From positions 124,001-188,000 of the forward strand of contig JAVXUO010002134.1 in assembly GCA_033065855.1 (NCBI GenBank): a stretch of DNA of 64,000 nt, in the 5' to 3' direction. Below the pieces are notes generated by a model. That model did no database searches and was not told the origin of the DNA. It saw nothing but the letters and a program-made list of their open reading frames with translations. Position 1 is the first letter of the stretch. Each line of letters opens with the position of its first letter. Shown piece after piece: positions 49,783-61,903 of this stretch. The translations under genes and the position numbers were made by a program. The DNA is from Escallonia rubra. Its lineage: Eukaryota; Streptophyta; Magnoliopsida; Escalloniales; Escalloniaceae.

Positions 49783-50589
49783 ATGCTGTGTGTGAAAGCA
49801 CACACTCACTGTGTGTTACCCACATTTTCTCTCTCCTCCTCCTTCAAACCTCTCCTCCGCCACCACTTCAAACCCTACGCCACCGCATCCCCACCGTCCA
49901 TTTCCCCCGCCAAAATGTCCACCGCCACTACCGCCACCGCCACCAATCAAGTCGTCGAGCACATCGTCCTCTTCAAAGTCAAGCCCGAAACACCCGCCGC
50001 AAAGATCGCCTCCATGGTCAACGGCCTCTACGGCCTGACCTCCCTCCCGGAGGTGCTCCACCTCACCGCCGGTGCCCTCCACCGCACCCGATCAAGCTCC
50101 CTCTCCTTCACTCACATGCTACACACGCGCTACAGATCCAAAGAGGACCTTAACGCCTACACCGTGCACCCCAGCCACGTTAGCGTGGTCAAAGAGTCAA
50201 TCCGGCCAATCATTGACGACATCATGGCCGTTGACTGGGTGTCAAACGACTTCAACGGTCCGATTTCCCCGCCGGCCAATTCGGCCATGAGAGTCTCGTT
50301 TTTGAAACTGAAGGACGAGAATGCCAAGGTCGAGATTCTAGGGGTGGTAGGTGAGATGGACGGTTATGGATCGATTGAGCAGCTTAGCTATGGGGAGAAC
50401 TTTTCGCCCGATAGGGCAAAGGGATATTCGATCGGTTCAATAGCGGTTTTCGCCGGATTGAGCGAGCTGGACGCGCTGGATTCGGACGCGGAGTTTGTGA
50501 GGTCGAGGAAGGAGAAGGTGAGGGATTCGCTGGAGAGCGTGCTTGTCTTGGATTACGTTGTTCCTGCCGCTCAGGCTGCTAGCCTGTGA
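49783..50589 (+). CDS. UP3: stress-response A/B barrel (Dabb) domain protein, UP3-like
   Basis: Intronless, 268 aa, starting at ATG 49783. Residues 1-44 are Ser/His/Arg-rich without acidic residues and could be an organelle targeting peptide; a second Met (residue 45, MSTATTAT) begins the core. Two dimeric alpha/beta-barrel (Dabb) domains follow. The first is at about 57-152 (VVEHIVLFKVKPET, then FTHMLHTRYRSKEDLNAYTV) and the second at about 168-263 (MRVSFLKLKDE, then YSIGSIAVFAGLSELDAL). Tandem Dabb proteins of this type include Arabidopsis UP3; their biochemical role is poorly known. The coding sequence is far more GC-rich than its flanks, especially the first half. Confidence 0.92.
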   Translation: MLCVKAHTHCVLPTFSLSSSFKPLLRHHFKPYATASPPSISPAKMSTATTATATNQVVEHIVLFKVKPETPAAKIASMVNGLYGLTSLPEVLHLTAGALHRTRSSSLSFTHMLHTRYRSKEDLNAYTVHPSHVSVVKESIRPIIDDIMAVDWVSNDFNGPISPPANSAMRVSFLKLKDENAKVEILGVVGEMDGYGSIEQLSYGENFSPDRAKGYSIGSIAVFAGLSELDALDSDAEFVRSRKEKVRDSLESVLVLDYVVPAAQAASL

Positions 50590-53500
50590 TGATCTCGCCA
50601 TTTGAGGTTATAGTTTGATGTTGCTTTTTTTGGTCGATTTAGTTTGATGTTGATCGATGCTTGTGATATGGTTAATTGATGAGCATATTTTAGCATCTTG
50701 AAATGCAATACTACTTTGGTTGGTTTGTCTTGTGTTATTTTATATGGTTAATGCCTAGGATTAATTAGACACAAATTACGTTCAAAAGATGAAAAAAGAA
50801 AAGGTATGCGTAAGCACGTCTAACGGAGGTGGGAAGACTTCTAGTACTAGATACTGTTCATATCTGGCATTTGGTAGAGTTTACGAGAGTCTCTCGGCTT
50901 GCAAAGCTCATTTAGCAACCTCAAAGGAAACACTTGAGAATAAGGGCGGTCCAGTGCACGAGGCTTTCCGGATTGCGAGGGTCTGGGGAGGGTTGATGTA
51001 CAGAGGCTTTTCCCAACTTTCTTGCAGTCACAGGCTTTCCCCCACTTTCTTGAAGAGGCTGTTTTCGAGTATAAAACCTGTGACCTCTAGGTCACAATGG
51101 AGCAAGCTTGCCATTGTGCCAAGGCTCATCCTCTGTCATTGACCTGTGATAAATTGTAAGAAAGAAAATATAAAGAGTCTTTGTAAAGGAGGTCTCGTAC
51201 TTACTAAGTAGACCATTGGAAAGGTGAAAAGAAAATCGAAATAGGTTTATACAGTTTATATGGATTTGGCAATCGCCATGATAATCACTATAAGCTATAG
51301 ACTAAGATGGTTTATTCTATAGAGGTATACTGATGTGAGCTAATACTACAGTAAGATCTATTATGGATTAATAGCTTGAGAAATCATTTTTTCAATTGTT
51401 GATGATGTTCTAATTGATGAAATTACTATAGAGATCAAAGTTATGTTAGCTGTTGGTGGAAGCATTCCAACCAAGAGGTTCCAAATAAGTATGACCAAAA
51501 CTGATTGGAGAAAAGCTCTTCATCAAATTTATTATTTCGGGATAGATTCTGTAGGGGTGATGACAGATCCTCCACAGGGATTAGAGATGATGTTAGCCGT
51601 GTGATCTAGTGGAGAAGTGCTGCTTGTGCATCGAACGAATGTATAACTGTGAAGTTGAAGGTAAGGTTTTGTGTAGCGGCTATAAGGCCAACCATGCTCT
51701 ATACGACAATATGTTTGGGAAACGAAAAGGCATGTCCCCAAACTAGAAAGCTTTAAGTCTGTAAGGAACGGTTGTGTGCCCTTCTTTCAATGGAATTCAT
51801 ACTTAGCTACCTCTTTTTGGCATCCAATATACTACTACAAAGTGGTATGTGATTAGATTGGAATGATCTGCACTCTCCCTACCAAATCAGCAGCACAGAG
51901 AAAAATTGTGTTCCTGCTTTTACGGGTGCGCATTCCTTCGAGAATGAACATAAATGCTTTGACATTGGTCCTTTTGTGTAATGGTGATGGAGTTTGAAGT
52001 TTGAACGCATCAATAAAGAATGTATTTCAACTCTACTGAATAGCGACTGGTGGTGAAATGATAGTACATCTGTGATTCTTAAGGACTTACCCCAAGAAAG
52101 CAGCTCAAAACTAGTGACCGGATGTAAATGCCATCTTTTAAAACAGATGTCATCATCCGCAAATGATTCTCAATATTCGGCTTATAAATCGCATCAAGTT
52201 TTTCTGGTAACCCTCCTCAAAAAATAATTCTGCTATAAAGGCCCTTACACAAAATAAGTTCTTAATAAGACCTGCTGCTATGTGGCAAGTTGTTGCATGA
52301 TCTTCTTGTGCTTTGTTACCAAATGCATAGCCCTTGAAAAAACTGCAATGCCAACATTTATTTTAAAGAACTGTGGGATGAAGATGAGGGGGTTGGATTG
52401 GAGAAGATGAACAAAGAGAAGATATATTGTGGGGTTTGTAATTCTTTGTTTGGTTTCGGTCTGTTTGAGCTGGCAACTATTGGGTTGGCAATGGTAGGTG
52501 CAGAAGTTTTATTTTAATTAATATAAGCTGGTCGAGATAGCAGATGATACTTTTGTTATTTCTTCAGTCTTTTTACTGGTATATTGGGCATGGTGCTACG
52601 AGTAGAGGTGCTCCTAGTTTGGAAAATAGAATTGTTCGAAGATGAACAATGGAATATCTTTAGGGGAGCGATAATGTTCTCTCTAGGATTGAAATGTTGT
52701 TTCGTTCCTGTCCAAACTGACATTGTCACATATATGCATTCTTTTCAATGAAAATCACCATCTGTTTACAAACTGAAAAACAATGAAGATTTTGTTTTAA
52801 ACTGGTCATGAACATCAATTTAAATCGGTTTTCCCCCACGCTGCTACCATCCGTAAGTCAGAAAATAATTGAAGTGCGAGTATATGCATTTCTCCACTGG
52901 GGGCAGTAGGGCTTCAAACTATACGCTGGGTCTTTCCTCCGGGAGACAAGCAAGGGTGTCATAATCCGCCGTAGACAGCTGCAAGGTATCTGGGGAATCA
53001 GTCCTTGAGCTGCAAAAGAGTCTGGTCTAGAAATTTTATTGGAGACAGGTTCCCGATGGTGCTTCTTGTTGAGAAGCAAGGTGAATGGGTAAGGCGACGT
53101 TAAAAAAGAGTGGTTCCGTCCCGGTTGTGGGAGGAGCACGGTGGAAACACCAGTTCAGCAAGAAAGCTTGGTGCATGTAAAGAACGAGACTTGCCATGGA
53201 GATCTGTTCCCAGTACTTTGGGGCATGTTGTGCCCCCGGGTAGCATGTTATGTTGTTCTGGGCAGTCTCAGCTCCCCACGCCAACTACAGCAGTCGCCAA
53301 ACTTCCACTTGCCACCACCGAGTAACCATCCCCAGGTCTTTCATGCAACTGGTCAAATCACTCGCCCATTTCATTGGCGAAATCCGTACGGAGCTGCCCT
53401 GAGTGTACGGGTTTTCGTAGTCACGGTTTCCAATGGATTCCTGCTCCAGATCTGTTGTGCTTTAGCAGATCCTCGACGAAATTAGCATGAGCTTCGCGAG

Positions 53501-53602
53501 GTGTATAACCGTTTCGTTCAAGATTTTCTCGACAAATCACGAGTAGCGTCAAAAGAAAATGATCATCACATTAATCTATCTATATCTATATCTATATCTA
53601 TA
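50590..53602. other. spacer downstream of UP3
   Basis: Contains the Au-type SINE at about 50935-51131. The remainder shows no recognisable gene; the ORFs at 50789-51142 and 52858-53485 are short and resemble no family I know. A (TATATC)n microsatellite at about 53573-53604 abuts the Helitron. Confidence 0.5.
50935..51131 (-). mobile_element. Au-type SINE
   Basis: On the minus strand it starts GAGCCTTGGCACAATGGCAA, followed by a GTGACCTAGAGGTCAC.. stretch, CAGCCTCTT, GCCTCTGTACATC.ACCCTCC and CCAGACCCTCGCAATCCGG. It ends TGCACTGGACCGCCCTT. This order (tRNA-like head, then the GACCC...GGA segment, then the TGCACCGGGCTGCCC-like tail) is that of the Au SINE found across angiosperms. The B box is degenerate, so it is probably inactive. 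Confidence 0.75.
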
Positions 53603-56600
53603 TCTATACTACTTATAAAAGTACGAATAAGTGTAAATCATTTTTTGGACAAAAATATCCCTACAATTTTGCTTTAATATCATGATTGTCCTTGATTGTA
53701 ACCATTCATTAATTAATGTCATGACCCCAAAAATCTCTTCATCTCTCTATGCTAGATGCATGGTTCCTCTCTCAAAGCTAATGCCAAATGCTAGATACAT
53801 GGAACTCTTCAACATTTATCCAAGAATTGATTTAATTGATTTAGTTTTGTCATTGAATTGTAAAATTGAATTACACCTAAGGTCAACATCTTTTATGTAT
53901 CTCACACCTACAAAATAATTGTCGACAACATCAAGCAATTTGCTTCTCCTTCGCATTCCATCTTATTCTTTTCAAAGAATTAATTGTAGCAAAATTATAA
54001 TAATTGAATCTTGATCTCAATGATTCTTAAGATTCAAGAGGATTACCATCATACATTTTCTTCACACATTTCATCTAAACTCTGCTGCTGTTGCAATTTG
54101 CACAACCTCCGGATATGTAAAATAGTTATATAAGTTAATGTAATAGTATTGAGTACAATGAGACACAAAAATAGATCTGGCCAAAAAAATATATAACTAT
54201 TTGCTATCTTTAACTTTAAGAAATGGACTGGGAAGCCTTAAGAAATTTCTCATTTAGTCTTCTAATGGATATAGTAACATCCTAAAAAATATACATTAAT
54301 ATTCTTATAATCAAAACCACCTTAACTCAAGAACTACAACAATCATCAAGGTTTTCAACTTGTGACTATAAAAGAACTTTACCTGGGGGATGTTTGATAA
54401 AACTGAAATTTAAATGTTGAAAAAGTTAAGCACTGAATTCGTAAAATTAAAAACTTTAAGCGACTGAATTTTTGCTGAAAAATAAGTCAACCTGTTTGGT
54501 AAACCAAAAGCAGATGTCTGAAAATTATTTATTTATAAATTTATTAATTTTACCAAAATTATGCATTTGTTTATGTACTTTATAACTTTTTTTTTGTTTG
54601 GGGGGGGGGGGGGGGGGGGGGCGCTAAAATCGTGTTGGTGGTGGTGGTGGCGGCAATGACGATGGAGTAGTAGTGGTGGTGGCGGCGGCAAAAATGTGTC
54701 AATAGCGGCGATAATGGTGCGTGAATACGTGACGTTGGTAATTGTGATGATAGCGATAGACGGCGATATGACGGTCATGACAATGATTGTAGTGTGGTGG
54801 ATCTTTAGATGATTTTGGCAAAAATGGACGTGGTGACAACAACGACGATATGATGGAGGTGGCGGTGTCCTTGTAGTGGTGCCGATGGCGGTGGTTATAG
54901 TGGCTAGGTCGTGGTAATTGTGGTGGTAACAGAAGAAAATAATGGTTGTGATGGTGGAGGCGATGTTGCCAGCAAGTTAATTGAGGCGGTATCGTGGTAG
55001 TTATTATTTTTTTTATGTAAAAATATGTTAAATAACTTTTAACCATCTCAATTAGAATTAAGTTATCAGTATTAAGTAAGTCCACCCTGACTTAAAATTT
55101 TAGTCTATTTTTTGTAGGAGTTAATTTTTTAAGTGATACAAGATTTAGCGTTATCAAACGTACTTAATTGAAAATCGTTGAAAATTTTAAGTTTTAAGTG
55201 CTTAATTACGTTAGCAAACACACTCCTAATATTTTGTGTGTGAATATATGGCGCTCATTTTACCAATAAGCAAGACAAATACATCTTAATTTACACTTGA
55301 AACACTCACGCTAATAGGAAGATTAGCATCTTCATTTGGACAATCTCTTTCAAGTAAGATGAGATTTACAAACAACTTGGTCATAATTCATTCAACTTTG
55401 AAAGTTTTAAAGGATAACACCTATGGATTGTAGAGAATTAACAAAATAATACCAACATTAATCTTGATATAAAAACGAGGACTCACCCTCCCTGTTCCAA
55501 GTAGCCAAATTGATATCATTCTTAAAATAGGCCTTAGACCTCATTTTCTTGATGTCTAAACCAATTAAAGGCGACCAAAAAAGTACACCAAGTTTACCCT
55601 ATATTGCAATCGTGGGTTGAAACATTTTATCCGTTGTAAAGGTAATAAAGAGAAAATTGTGTTGAATACGTAAAGTGTTGTAATTTTGTCATTATAATAG
55701 AGCACCCAACTTTAGTAAGATTTTGTGTGTGGCACACCCTGTCTTTGAGATCTTAGTTTGAACGAGAAAAAGTGGTATTTTGCTCACATGGAGACATAAA
55801 TTCTTTTTTAAAATTTATATACACATATATGGTTCTCACGATGTTGTCTAAAAGAGAGAACGATAATCTCCATTTAACGAATCTCATTGCCAATCTATTT
55901 GTAACTTTGTTCATTGCTTAATACCTCTCGATTAACCTATTCCTAGCATGAAAGTAGGTTACATTACTCTAAACTTTTTGCTTTTTTGCTTTTGATCTAT
56001 TTTGATTAGGATGATTACCCGTTTCACAAATGAAGATATACCAACAAAATATCGCATTCACACAAATGGTAAGTGTCACATGCAGCCCACGTATTTGAGT
56101 ACACAAATTTCCTGAAGAGAATGTAGTGAAAGAAATCCAAGCTGATTACAACCTAAAGAGAGTTTGATGAGATAAAATAATTTTTAATTTCGTTATGAAG
56201 AAATAAGTGAAACCAATAATTTCGGTTTAGCACATAATAGCACTTAATATATATTAGGAATGTATGAGTAATGGTAGATAACATAATTAGAATGCCTGGT
56301 GGGATGACATGACAAATAGAATGGATAGTTCACTAGACTTACATTGCATGAATTATGTAAAGATTGCTCGAAGACTTGTAGGTTTGCACTTGTCATATGA
56401 ATATCTTAGTGAGCCTGAGTTTTAAGCTCTAAATATAAATGAGCCACATCCAAAAGTAAAATCCATTTCTTTTGATATACTTTTTCTCTTCTATATTACA
56501 GTTTTTATAGCCTTTCAAGTTTCTACAATGAGGTAAAATTCTAGCAAAAGCAAGATTCTAAAATATAATGTCACAGTCGTGTTTATTGCTTTTACAAACA

Positions 56601-56671
56601 TAATATGATTTCATTTAACATCAATTTTTGCGAGGTGTGCATTTACGTGTAACGCACGTGCTTTCATCTAG
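53603..56671 (+). mobile_element. Helitron-like element 1 (non-autonomous)
   Basis: Starts TCTATACTACTTATAAAAG and ends ...GCACGTGCTTTCATCTAG, matching the TC start and CTAG (CTRR) end of Helitrons. A short hairpin (ACGTG-taacg-CACGT) lies about a dozen bases before the end. No Rep/helicase coding. A second related element follows immediately. An 840-bp DNA transposon is nested at 54385-55224. Confidence 0.7.
54385..55224. mobile_element. DNA transposon nested in Helitron-like element 1 (840 bp)
   Basis: Element 2 gives the empty site (AACTTTACCTAATATTTTG at about 57542). In element 1 the insertion splits it as ACTTTACCT | GGGGGATGTTTG ... CAAACACACT | CCTAATATT, giving a CCT 3-bp duplication. 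The ends are imperfect inverted repeats (GGGGGATGTTTGATAA and, read inwards, AGTGTGTTTGCTAA). The centre has a 22-base G run and GGT-rich trinucleotide repeats. Superfamily left open. Confidence 0.7.
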
Positions 56672-56673
56672 TA

Positions 56674-57831
56674 CTACTTATTAAAGTACGAAAAAGTGTA
56701 AATCATTTTTTGGACAAAACTATCCCTACAATTTTGCTTTAATACCATGATTGACCTTTATTGTAACCATTCATTAATTAATGTCATGGCCCCCAAAAAT
56801 CTCTTCATCTCTCCATGCTAAATGCATGGTTCCTCTCTCAATGATAATGCCAAATGCCTAGATACATGAAACTCTTCAACTTTTAGCCAACCTTAAATTT
56901 ATTGAAACTCATCAACTTTTAGCCAATCATTCAACATTTTTAGCAGCAAACATAAATCTACATCTATACTCTCTATAGATTGATTTAGTTTTGTCATTGA
57001 ATTGTAGAATTGAATTACACCTAAGTTCAACATCTTTTATATATCTCACACCTCCAAAATAATTGTCGACAACATCAAGCAATTCTTTTCTCCTTCGCAT
57101 ATCTTATTCTTTTCAAAGAATTAATTGTAGCAAAATTCTAATGATTGAATCTTGATCTCAATGACTCTCAAGATTCAAGAGGATTACCATCATACAATGA
57201 TTCTCTTGACATTTTCTTTACACCTTCCATCTAAACTTTGCTATTGCTGTTGCTGCTGCTGCAATTTGCACAACCTCCGGATATGTAAAATAGTTATATA
57301 AGTTAATGCAATAATATTGACTACAAAGAGATACAAAAGTAGATCTGGCCAAAAAAATATAGAACTATTTGCTATCTTTAACTTTAAAAAATGGGCTGGG
57401 AAGCCTTAAAAAAAAATTCTCATTTGGCCTAATGGATATAATAACATCCTCATAGATATATATTAGTATTCTTCTAATCATAACCACCTTAACTTAAGAA
57501 TTATAGCAATTATCAAGGTTTTCAACTTGTGACTATAAAAGAACTTTACCTAATATTTTGTGTGTGAATATATGACGCTCATTTACCAATAAACAAGACA
57601 AATACATCTTAATTTACACTTGAAATATTCACGCTAATAGGAAGATTAACATCTTCATTTGGACAATCTCTATAAGTAAGATGAGATTTACAAACATCGT
57701 GGTCATCGTTCATTCAACTTTAAAGTTTTAAAGCAAAATACTTATGAATAGTAAAGAATTAGCGACATAGAAATATCATTAATCTGCGAGTGCGAGGGGT
57801 GCATTTACCTGCAACGCCCATGTTTCATACG
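56674..57831 (+). mobile_element. Helitron-like element 2 (internally deleted relative)
   Basis: Starts CTACTTATTAAAGTACG and follows element 1 closely. Shared phrases include ATTTTTTGGACAAAA.TATCC, CATTCATTAATTAATGTCATG and CAACCTCCGGATATGTAAAAT. It lacks the nested transposon and about 1.1 kb near the 3' end. It ends GTGCATTTACCTGCAACGCC, then CATG, a decayed version of element 1's end. Confidence 0.65.
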
Positions 57832-57845
57832 GAAAGAAAAAAAAA

Positions 57846-59124
57846 GGGTTAATTACACTTATGTCCCTGAAGTTTAGGTGTAATTACACGCGTGTCCATA
57901 AGTTTGGAAAATAGGCACTTATATCCTTTGACCAAACGGAATACAAGAATACATAACTGTTTTTGCAAAATGACCGTATTGCCCATGACTTAAAATGTAA
58001 TTTCTTAACATGCCAAGATAAATTTTTCTCTTATATTTTTTTCTCCTATCTTTCTTCCCGTAGCAGAGCCATATACCTTGACGGCTTGACTGTACTTACA
58101 CAAACCATAGCCAACATCCATGCCCCACTGCCGTGACCCACCCCCGCACCACCGCCGTGCCCCCTACGCCGGAGCAAGCCGTACACAACACCACCGCCGA
58201 TCAATACATTGTATGAACCCACACAACAGAAACAAGATTTGAGTTAAATAATTAAAAAAAGAAAGCATTGATGGTTGTAGAAGGCCGTGGGTATGGCCGT
58301 GGTTGGTTGTGGAGACGACGGTGGGCCGCAGATATAATTATGGTGGTTGATTTTATCGTCGGTGGAGTATGAAGGTGAGAGAGGTCAGATCGGGATCTGT
58401 GGGGGGTGGTGGTGGCACCGACTATGTTGCGGCTAAGTATATATCAGGGGCGGGGGGGGGGGGGTGAGGGAAGGTGATGGTGGTGGTGACGAGGGGTGGC
58501 TGGATCTGATTTGGTTGTGGCCGGCTATCGAGGCGGCGATGCCGAGGTAAACGAGGCTGCGATTTGGTTAAGGTGGTGCGCGGCAGGGGGGTAAGGCGGA
58601 GGTGGGGGGGCCGAGAGGGGGCAACGGAGGCAGGGGCTAGGGGGCGGCGGCGGCGGCGTGGGTTAGAATCTGGGGATAATGAAAATTAGGTTAGAACAGG
58701 GGGATGATTAGAATTAGGGTTTTACATATCTTTTTGAAAAGAAAACGTATTTTAAGGAAATTAAAAACCATATTAAGAAATAGAAATTTTGGAGAGAGAT
58801 AGAATTAATTAGATATTAAAGTTTCAAAATTTTAAATTTTAAGTTTAGAAATTTTTATATAGCATATACCATTTAAAAACCTTAATTTTCAAATTAGGGT
58901 TTGGTATCTTAATATGAAAATATATAGTACAAGGGCAGTATTGTCATTTAAAAAATACATATTGATGACATCACCGAAAAAGTACACTTTTTGGACGGAT
59001 ACTTGACGGATGGACATAAGTGTTACCTTTTTAACGTTTGTGGACACGGTTTGTTACCTTTTGAAACTTTGTGTCCTTGACTGTAATTACACCTAAACCT
59101 CAGGGACATAAGTGTAATTAACCC
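57846..59124. mobile_element. Mutator-like element (MULE), non-autonomous, 1279 bp
   Basis: Terminal inverted repeats of about 43 bp are nearly perfect: both ends read inwards GGGTTAATTACACTTATGTC, then CCTGA.GTTTAGGTGTAATTACA. Both sides are flanked by exactly nine A residues (57837-57845 and 59125-59133), matching a 9-bp MULE duplication. There is no transposase. Most of the interior is GC-rich and GGT-rich (58080-58670), unlike the AT-rich ends, and could be captured host sequence (Pack-MULE-like), though I recognise no gene in it. Confidence 0.8.
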
Positions 59125-59314
59125 AAAAAAAAATACAGATGTGGGCCTGCCTTCAATAATGGCATTGCTAATGGACCTGGTCTGGTCCAACCGTTTAGCA
59201 AGCTATTGTAAGCCTAACTTGGGCTAGCTGTCCCATATTGCCAGCTACGATGATTTTTAGCAATTGACTACTCATTGCACGAATCATATGGCGGGGGCTG
59301 CATCATGCATCGCG

Positions 59315-60640
59315 GTTTGTTTGGAATTAATGTTTTCAGAATTTTTTATTTCAAATTCGAAATTGGATTTAGGATTCGATTCATCTTTTTTTTTTGAAAC
59401 GGAAGGGAATTCAAATTATAGAACTCCTGTTTTGTAATCGGAGAACAAACGAAATGGAAAGGTAATGATTTTTAGGCAATTATATTCTTGACTTACGATG
59501 AAAAATGAAGTGCAGTAAGTGATTTCAAGTGTGCTAGTGCCACCACATGGTCGTCGTGGTGGCTGCACCTGGCGGGATAGCGACATCGACGGTTGGAAGT
59601 GGTGGGGTGGTCAAGTGATGGTAATGATAGCGGTGGTAGATGTATCAAGGTCTAACTGGTGGTGATTAAGTGAAGCCAATAGTGACGCCGGTGATAGTAG
59701 TGGTGGCGGGGATGATGGTGGTAGTAATGGCGACAGTTATAGTTGTGGCGGTGGTGGGAGCAGTGGCGGTGGCGCCGGTGATGGTTGTGGTAGTGTTGAT
59801 GGCAGTGGTGATAGTGGTGGCGGTAATGGTAGCAATGATGGTGGCAGTTGTGGCGGCGGCAACGGTTGTGGTAGTAGTGGTGGCGATGGTGATTGTGGTG
59901 GGGGTGGCTGTAGTGGTGGTGGCAGTGGTAGCAGTAATGGTGGTGGTGGTGGTGGCAGTAATGATGGCGATGACAGTAGTTGTAGCGGTGGTGATGGTGT
60001 AGTAGTGGTGACAATAGTGGTAGTGGTGGCAGTAGTGGTGGTGACGGCGACGATGGTGGCAGTAATAGTGGCGATGGCAGGAACAATAGTGGTGGTGATG
60101 GCAGTAGTGGTGATAACAGTGGTAATGGTGGCAGTAGTGGTGGTGGTGGCAGGTTGGTGGCAGCGGCGGCGACAGTAGTGGTGCTTGTGGTGGTAGTAAA
60201 AGTGATGTGACAGTAGTGTCAATGAAGTCGGAGGTGATAGATTCATTGCTAGAGAGATCTAGAAAATGGTAAGATTACTGAATAATTACTTTTAATTCAA
60301 GTAAATTCAAATCTTATGGAATACGATCATTTTTCATCAGATTTCACACAATAAAAACAAATCTAGTCAAATACCACGAAATCCACCACTACTGAGCACT
60401 ACCACCATTGTCACTACTACTGTCATCACCACCGCCGCCATTACTGCCACCACTACCGCCGCCACCACCACTACTGCCACCATTATAGCCACCACTGCCA
60501 TCACCACCGCCGGCGCCGTCGTCAAATCCCACGAAATCCAATTTCAATTTCTTTTTTCTAATATTGCAAATAACAAAATTTAAATATTTGAAATGAAATT
60601 CAATCAATTCTATGATTCCAAATACACTCAGTCTACTTAG
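59315..60640. repeat. transposon-like block with GGT/ACC inverted simple repeats
   Basis: The central tract (59640-60235) is imperfect GGTGGTAGTGGC-type DNA; a shorter complementary CCACCACTACCGCC tract lies at 60385-60520, so the two could fold on each other. The outer flanks have GTTTGGAATTAATG (left) and, read inwards from the right, GTATTTGGAATCATAGAATT, suggesting hAT-like terminal repeats. Long reading frames here on both strands are repeat artefacts. Confidence 0.6.
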
Positions 60641-61479
60641 GCAAAGGGCTGACACTCGATCTCGCCCTTCAAGCAAAAGCGGCTAGGAGAGAGCTTCATT
60701 TGGGAGCCCCCTGCTTCCTAATATCGACTTGCAATGATGTAAGAGGGAACTGGCATGGCAAATATCATAGTATACAGCGCCTGCAGCCCCAACAATGCTC
60801 CCCCGTTCTGTCATGTTAGCAGAGTAGGAAAGAACTGCAGTTTTTGCGCAGAGTAGGCAAGAACTGCAGAGCCCTCCCTGTCTTTGCCCCATGGGTTTAG
60901 AGACGCAAATGCTGCTCGTAACCACTCTTGATGAAAAGTATTTCCCACAATGATGACCACATGTGATTCACTGACCATTGACGCGAGTGAGGTTGAAGAT
61001 TGTAAACAATCGTTTGTGGCTCTTTTGACAGAGATTTAGGGAGGTTGCTTTTAGAGGGCTTTGGATTGGAAGGCTAACCATCCGGACTGAACACTTTCTC
61101 AATGGAGGCTACATAGCTTTGGACTTTCTGAATGCGTTGGATAGGCTTGAAATGCACATTTCAGAAGGAAATTCCATTCTTTCGTAGCCAAATGTGCCAT
61201 AGAGTGGTGAAAATTGTTGCGATTGCTTTGGATTGGGGCCTTGCAGGAGAATTTCCTCTTTTTATCAATGCAATCGACCATTCAAAGAACTGTGGCGGGT
61301 TTGTCTAATCGGATACCAATATCAAGTCCAAACCATTCAGCTCTGAAATGGGGGTAATGAAGGAATAAGTCTTGGCAGGTTTCAGGGGCTGAGAGGCGAA
61401 AGTTGCAAAGATCATCTATTGCAATGTTCAGCTTTAGCTAGTTTCTCTTTTGCATGAAGGTGGTTGAGGAGTGGCTGCA

Positions 61480-61700
61480 TGTTGGGATTTACACCCTTTA
61501 ACGTGGTTCGGCCTCTTGCCTACGTCCATAGGAATACAACGAGAATGTTGTACTATAAAGTGGAGAAGTTACAAGGGAACTTTCACTCCGTCACTCAGAC
61601 TCAATTCTCAAACACATGCATCCAAAACTCACCTCACTATTTCTCTGAGTGAATAAAAACTCTCTGTGGTTTTTTCTCACTCACGAGTGCAAACTTTGGC
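61480..61700. repeat. LTR-like fragment inserted in the LINE remnant
   Basis: Contains ACGTGGTTCGGCCTCTTGCC followed by TACGTCC, a phrase frequent in plant copia/TRIM LTRs. A CTCTCTGTGG...TTTCTCACTCAC stretch follows. No coding sequence. Ends are not defined. Confidence 0.35.
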
Positions 61701-61709
61701 TCTACCAGG

Positions 61710-61903
61710 GTTGTAGAAATCTTCCTTCAACCACGTGTATAGTGACAATTAACAGTCGCTAAATGTTTCTAGTGCCTTTTTTTCTAACACTTTTAGCGAC
61801 AATTATAAGCAACATTTTTTTAGCATCACTAAATAAAAGTCACTAGAAACATTTAAAGACTATTAATTGTTGCTATATAGGGGATTGGAGGAAGATTCCT
61901 CCA
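61710..61903. mobile_element. small MITE of the GCGACAATTAA family (copy in LINE remnant)
   Basis: The inverted arms read AATCTTCCTTCAACCACGTG (left) and, from the right inwards, AATCTTCCTCCAATCCCC. Both continue into TATAG(T/C)(G/A)ACAATTAA.AGTC and AAATGTTTCTAGTG. About 194 bp, non-coding. Confidence 0.75.

Noticed and set aside
49653..50153. 166-codon frame overlapping the start of UP3
   Set aside because: Shadow of the GC-rich UP3 coding region in another frame; Pro/His/Arg-rich without a recognisable domain.
52858..53485. Overlapping frames on both strands up to 114 codons
   Set aside because: Mutually exclusive, no recognisable motif, no splice continuation found.
59652..60246. Long frames on both strands (110-169 codons) rich in Val/Met/Gly or His/Pro/Thr
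   Set aside because: They are translations of the GGT/ACC simple repeat; every frame stays open because the repeat lacks stops.
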